Shown in pieces: positions 61,397 to 64,000 of a stretch of 64,000 nucleotides of DNA. The stretch spans positions 1-64,000 of the forward strand of contig JACKPZ010000015.1 in the NCBI GenBank assembly GCA_024233135.1, given 5' to 3'. Source of the DNA: Akkermansiaceae bacterium. GTDB taxonomy: Bacteria; Verrucomicrobiota; Verrucomicrobiia; Verrucomicrobiales; Akkermansiaceae. How positions within the stretch are numbered: the first letter of the stretch is position 1; each line of letters opens with the position of its first letter. Both the position numbers and the translations under genes were made by a program. Below the pieces are notes generated by a model, which was not told the origin of the DNA, did no database searches, and was given only the letters and a program-made list of their open reading frames with translations.

Positions 61397-62689
61397 ATGA
61401 AAACTGCGTATAAATCGATCCACGCGGTGTTGCTCGGCCTTGGTCTCGGCACAACCGCGAGTCATGCGACCAATGGCGACATGTTCATTGGAATCGGCCC
61501 GGTATCCCGCTCGATGGGCGGCACCGGGGTGGCCATGCCCCAGGATGCCATCAGCGCCGTCTTTTCGAATCCGGCCGCGATGTGCCTGAGTCCGATGTGC
61601 GCCCAGCCGCAGGCGGATTTCGCGCTCACGGCGTTCATGCCGGAACCGTCGACGACGATCCGGACCGCCGGCATGTCGTTCTCCGCCGAGAGCGACGAAT
61701 CGGTCTATTACGTTCCCGCGCTGGGTGTTTCGTTCCCGATCGACGACGGCGGTCGCTGGCGCTTCGGATTCTCCGCCTACGGCGTCAGCGGGCTGGGCGT
61801 CGACTACCGCGGCACGGCCATCGACAACAACGCGTTCTATCCGGGGCCGGATGGCAATGGTGACGGCGCTCCGGACTTTTTCATGCCGCTTGCTGCCGGG
61901 GTCTACACTGACCTTGCGATCGCCAAGATCGCGCCTTCTGTCGCGTATGCGGTGAATCCCGATCTGTCGGTCGGACTTTCGGTGCACATGGACCGCGCGA
62001 CGCTGGATCTCGGCGCCGGGCGCAAGAACGACCTCGGCTACGGCCTCCAGCTCGGCGCCGTGTGGAAACCGGTGAAGGACGTGAGCGTGGGACTCACCTA
62101 CATCACGCCGCAGTCGACGAAGTTCGGGAATGTCTATGACTTCGACGGCAATGGCACGGGTGATTCTCTCGAGCTCGAGATCCCGCAACAGGTCGCGCTG
62201 GGCGTCGCGTGGACCGGATTGGATGACCGCCTGATGATCGAGGTCGACGGACGCTATCTGAACTGGGCCGGTGCCGCCGGTTACGACGAGTTCGACTGGG
62301 AGGACCAGTGGGTGTTGGGCCTGGGCGTCCAATACGCGTTGGTTCCCCGCAAGGTGTTCCTGCGCGCCGGCTACAACGTTGGAAACAACCCGGTCAACGC
62401 CCACCACGGTTGGGACGGGATGACTCCCGTCACGGTCCAGGGCAAGACCATGCCCCGCTATTATTATGAGTCGTTCCGGACCGTCGGATTCCCCGCGGTG
62501 GAGACCCATCACATGACGCTCGGCCTCGGCTGGGCGATCCGTGAGGACCTGATCCTCAATGTCGGCTGGATGCACGCGTTCGAGACAGGCATCTCGGGCA
62601 GCGGCACCTTCGGACCGGGCAACGACGTGGCCTTCTCGTCGGAACTCTACGAGGACAGCATCGATATCGGGCTGACCTGGAGATACTGA
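61397..62689 (+). CDS. FadL/OmpP1/TodX-type outer membrane porin
   Basis: 430 residues. Signal peptide MKTAYKSIHAVLLGLGLGTT ends near ASHATNGD, followed by a hatch-like N-terminus (MGGTGVAMPQDAISAVFSNP) and beta-barrel strands (VGLTYITPQSTKFGNVYDFD; VFLRAGYNVGNNPVN), ending DIGLTWRY. The family admits hydrophobic compounds through the outer membrane. Its placement 38 nt after the DsrE gene is unusual: uptake or release of hydrophobic sulfur species (polysulfanes, S8) is possible but is inference only. Confidence 0.85.
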   Translation: MKTAYKSIHAVLLGLGLGTTASHATNGDMFIGIGPVSRSMGGTGVAMPQDAISAVFSNPAAMCLSPMCAQPQADFALTAFMPEPSTTIRTAGMSFSAESDESVYYVPALGVSFPIDDGGRWRFGFSAYGVSGLGVDYRGTAIDNNAFYPGPDGNGDGAPDFFMPLAAGVYTDLAIAKIAPSVAYAVNPDLSVGLSVHMDRATLDLGAGRKNDLGYGLQLGAVWKPVKDVSVGLTYITPQSTKFGNVYDFDGNGTGDSLELEIPQQVALGVAWTGLDDRLMIEVDGRYLNWAGAAGYDEFDWEDQWVLGLGVQYALVPRKVFLRAGYNVGNNPVNAHHGWDGMTPVTVQGKTMPRYYYESFRTVGFPAVETHHMTLGLGWAIREDLILNVGWMHAFETGISGSGTFGPGNDVAFSSELYEDSIDIGLTWRY

Positions 62690-62783
62690 TCAAGCAAACA
62701 CGGAGCTCCGGTTTCCTTTCCGTGATCGCAGAATCGCGCGGGAAACCGGTTGCACCGCTCAACATCAAACCCAAACTACCGCC

Positions 62784-63266
62784 ATGAGACGATGGTTTCT
62801 CGTGTTGGGATGTGCCTTGGCCGCATGGCTGTCCGCCTCGTGCGCGGGCGGCGGAGGAAACGCGGACGGCTCGGGGGTGACGCCCGCCTCGCAATTCCTC
62901 CGGACCGGAGCCGATGTGGCGGTGGTCGATTTCTTCGACATGTATTGCCACACCTGCCAGAGCGCGGCCTCCCATGTGAATGACCTGCACGCCATGGTGC
63001 AGAAGCGCGGGCTCGGCTCGCGGATCGAATTCTATGCGGTGGGTGTGAACAACACCGCGATGGAGGCGGATCTGTACCGCACCCGGTTCCACGTGCCGTT
63101 CGCGGTGATCGCGGACCGGGAGAGGACCCTCGCCTCCCGCTACGGAGTGGAACGCCCGCCCGTCCTGATCGCGCTGAGGAAATCCGGCTCGGGATGGAAG
63201 GAAATCTATCGCACCACGGACCCGACGGTCCCGGGCGAGGAGATCCTCGCGAAGATCCAACCTTGA
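62784..63266 (+). CDS. Thioredoxin-like lipoprotein
   Basis: 160 residues. MRRWFLVLGCALAAWLSASC is a lipoprotein signal with Cys20. A Gly-rich linker leads into a thioredoxin fold with VVDFFDMYCHTCQSAASHV (redox Cys55 and Cys58, CHTC) and RPPVLIALRKSGSGW. It probably reduces or exchanges thiols in the periplasm. CxxC differs from WCGPC of classic thioredoxins. It lies 94 nt after the porin and 33 nt before the peroxiredoxin. Confidence 0.85.
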   Translation: MRRWFLVLGCALAAWLSASCAGGGGNADGSGVTPASQFLRTGADVAVVDFFDMYCHTCQSAASHVNDLHAMVQKRGLGSRIEFYAVGVNNTAMEADLYRTRFHVPFAVIADRERTLASRYGVERPPVLIALRKSGSGWKEIYRTTDPTVPGEEILAKIQP

Positions 63267-63299
63267 TCGATTCTGGAAACCCAATCCCCGCTCACGACC

Positions 63300-63899
63300 A
63301 TGATCCACCGGAGCATTCTTCTTTCCTCGGCCTGTGTTCTAACGGCCGTATCGTGTTCTCCAACGACGTCCGACGGCCCGGTGCCCGCGCGGCTCATCAT
63401 GCCGGTCGGCCGTTTGAAACCGCTGGACAGCAGCCTCAAGGTGAAAACAGGCGATCGCGCGCCGGATTTCACCCTGCCGGCGGTTTCCGGGCGCAAGGTG
63501 TCGCTCTCGGACTACCGTGGCCGCAAGAACGTGGTGATCTCGTTCGTGCCGTCGGCTTTCACGCCGGTCTGTTCGGCGCAGTGGCCGGGCTACCGTGTCG
63601 CCTCCGATGTATTCAAGAGCCACGACGCGGTCTTGTTGGGAATCACCACCGACAACACGCCGTCCCAGCACGCCTGGACCAGTCTGATGGGCGACCTCGG
63701 GTTCGAGGTGCTTTCGGATTTCTGGCCCCACGGCAAGACATCCTCCGATTACGGTGTGCTGCGATCGGACGGCACCACCGAGCGCGCCTTGTTCGTCATC
63801 GACAAACAGGGCGTCATCCGGTGGATCGACGTGCACGACATCAACGAGCGCCCGCCCTTGGAGGAACTCGCCGCGGCCCTGGCGAAAATCGACGGCTGA
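63300..63899 (+). CDS. Peroxiredoxin (AhpC/TSA-type) lipoprotein
   Basis: 199 residues. [19 protein letters not shown] has a lipobox with Cys19. The redoxin fold holds [19 protein letters not shown] and the peroxidatic motif [12 protein letters not shown] (Thr-x-x-Cys, Cys91); no obvious resolving Cys was seen, so it may be a 1-Cys enzyme recycled by the thioredoxin lipoprotein upstream. It reduces peroxides, a useful partner for sulfide oxidation, which generates reactive oxygen and sulfur species. It is the last gene of this group. Confidence 0.88.
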   Translation: MIHRSILLSSACVLTAVSCSPTTSDGPVPARLIMPVGRLKPLDSSLKVKTGDRAPDFTLPAVSGRKVSLSDYRGRKNVVISFVPSAFTPVCSAQWPGYRVASDVFKSHDAVLLGITTDNTPSQHAWTSLMGDLGFEVLSDFWPHGKTSSDYGVLRSDGTTERALFVIDKQGVIRWIDVHDINERPPLEELAAALAKIDG

Positions 63900-63901
63900 G
63901 C

Positions 63902-64000
63902 TCAGCTTTTAGGTTTCAGCCAGCCGAGGCCGACGAGAAACTTGTCGGCCGCGGCCGTGGTTTCATCCAGCGCTTTGCCGCGGTTGAAGAAACCGTGGCC
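63902..64000 (-). CDS. Alpha/beta hydrolase (esterase-like), C-terminal end (5' partial)
   Basis: The minus strand from the window edge reads GHGFFNRGKALDETTAAADK and ends LVGLGWLKPKS-stop (stop at 63902-63904). The GHGFFN block is the C-terminal catalytic-His region of prolyl-oligopeptidase/BD-FAE-type alpha/beta hydrolases. It lies tail to tail with the peroxiredoxin gene, 2 nt apart; the remainder of the gene is outside the window. Confidence 0.7.
   Translation of the reverse strand, partial: GHGFFNRGKALDETTAAADKFLVGLGWLKPKS

Noticed and set aside
1..64000. tRNA, rRNA, CRISPR, prophage and origin features
   Set aside because: No cloverleaf, rRNA-like sequence, regular direct-repeat array, phage gene or DnaA-box cluster was seen.

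Overview
The window reads as a chromosomal segment of a GC-rich member of the Verrucomicrobiota, most likely a Luteolibacter/Haloferula-type Verrucomicrobiae. The reasons are PEP-CTERM proteins with VPEP-type tails and Arg-rich ends, autotransporter-type beta-strand repeat proteins, thrombospondin-3-like DxDxDG segments before verrucomicrobial C-terminal domains, Asp-box sialidases joined to esterase or hexosaminidase domains, and many ATGA stop/start overlaps. Species cannot be fixed by reading. No tRNA, rRNA or CRISPR array was seen.

Bases 1-33,043 are mostly a glycan-degradation region. A LacI-type regulator tail (1-230) meets, at a shared hairpin, a minus-strand run of a beta-strand repeat protein, a ~1,910-residue multidomain esterase/sialidase and a PEP-CTERM repeat protein. 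Then follow a sialate O-acetylesterase, a lysine-6-aminotransferase-like enzyme and a small PEP-CTERM protein. An AEC permease - GH20 - SGNH esterase operon (14.8-20.4 kb) looks imported; its SGNH gene is split by a 1,474-bp IS1182-like element with 13-bp ends and a TTAG duplication. After a decayed transposase fragment come GH123-like, GH16, two tandem GH16-like genes, a GH33-GH20 fusion and a coupled PIG-L deacetylase. Together these could deacetylate, desialylate and trim sialylated N-acetylhexosamine-rich glycans such as mucins; no sialic acid catabolic genes are in view.

Bases 33,040-44,762 are mainly housekeeping and small genes: a YqaA-type membrane protein, gpsA-plsY (glycerolipid synthesis), a lipoprotein cyclophilin, a Tat-exported TIM-barrel protein, small membrane proteins, a patatin, an outer membrane barrel, a CNNM/CorC protein, selD-mnmH (selenophosphate and 2-selenouridine tRNA) and rlmI.

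Bases 44,813-63,899 carry a sulfur theme. One minus-strand operon encodes a Tat-exported molybdopterin oxidoreductase, a four-cluster ferredoxin, an NrfD-type membrane subunit (PsrABC/PhsABC-like), a YeeE half-permease and a YedE half fused to a rhodanese whose active-site Cys is Ser. Facing it are an exported methyltransferase and a TolC-adaptor-RND-DUF2892 operon. A GH43 gene follows, then two divergent ArsR regulators (one with a perfect palindrome abutting its start codon) and ArsR - sulfide:quinone oxidoreductase - single-Cys DsrC/TusE-like - DsrE-like - FadL-type porin - lipoprotein thioredoxin - lipoprotein peroxiredoxin. This is consistent with sulfide oxidation, sulfane-sulfur handling and thiosulfate/polysulfide reduction, with redox defence. 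The window ends inside an esterase gene.
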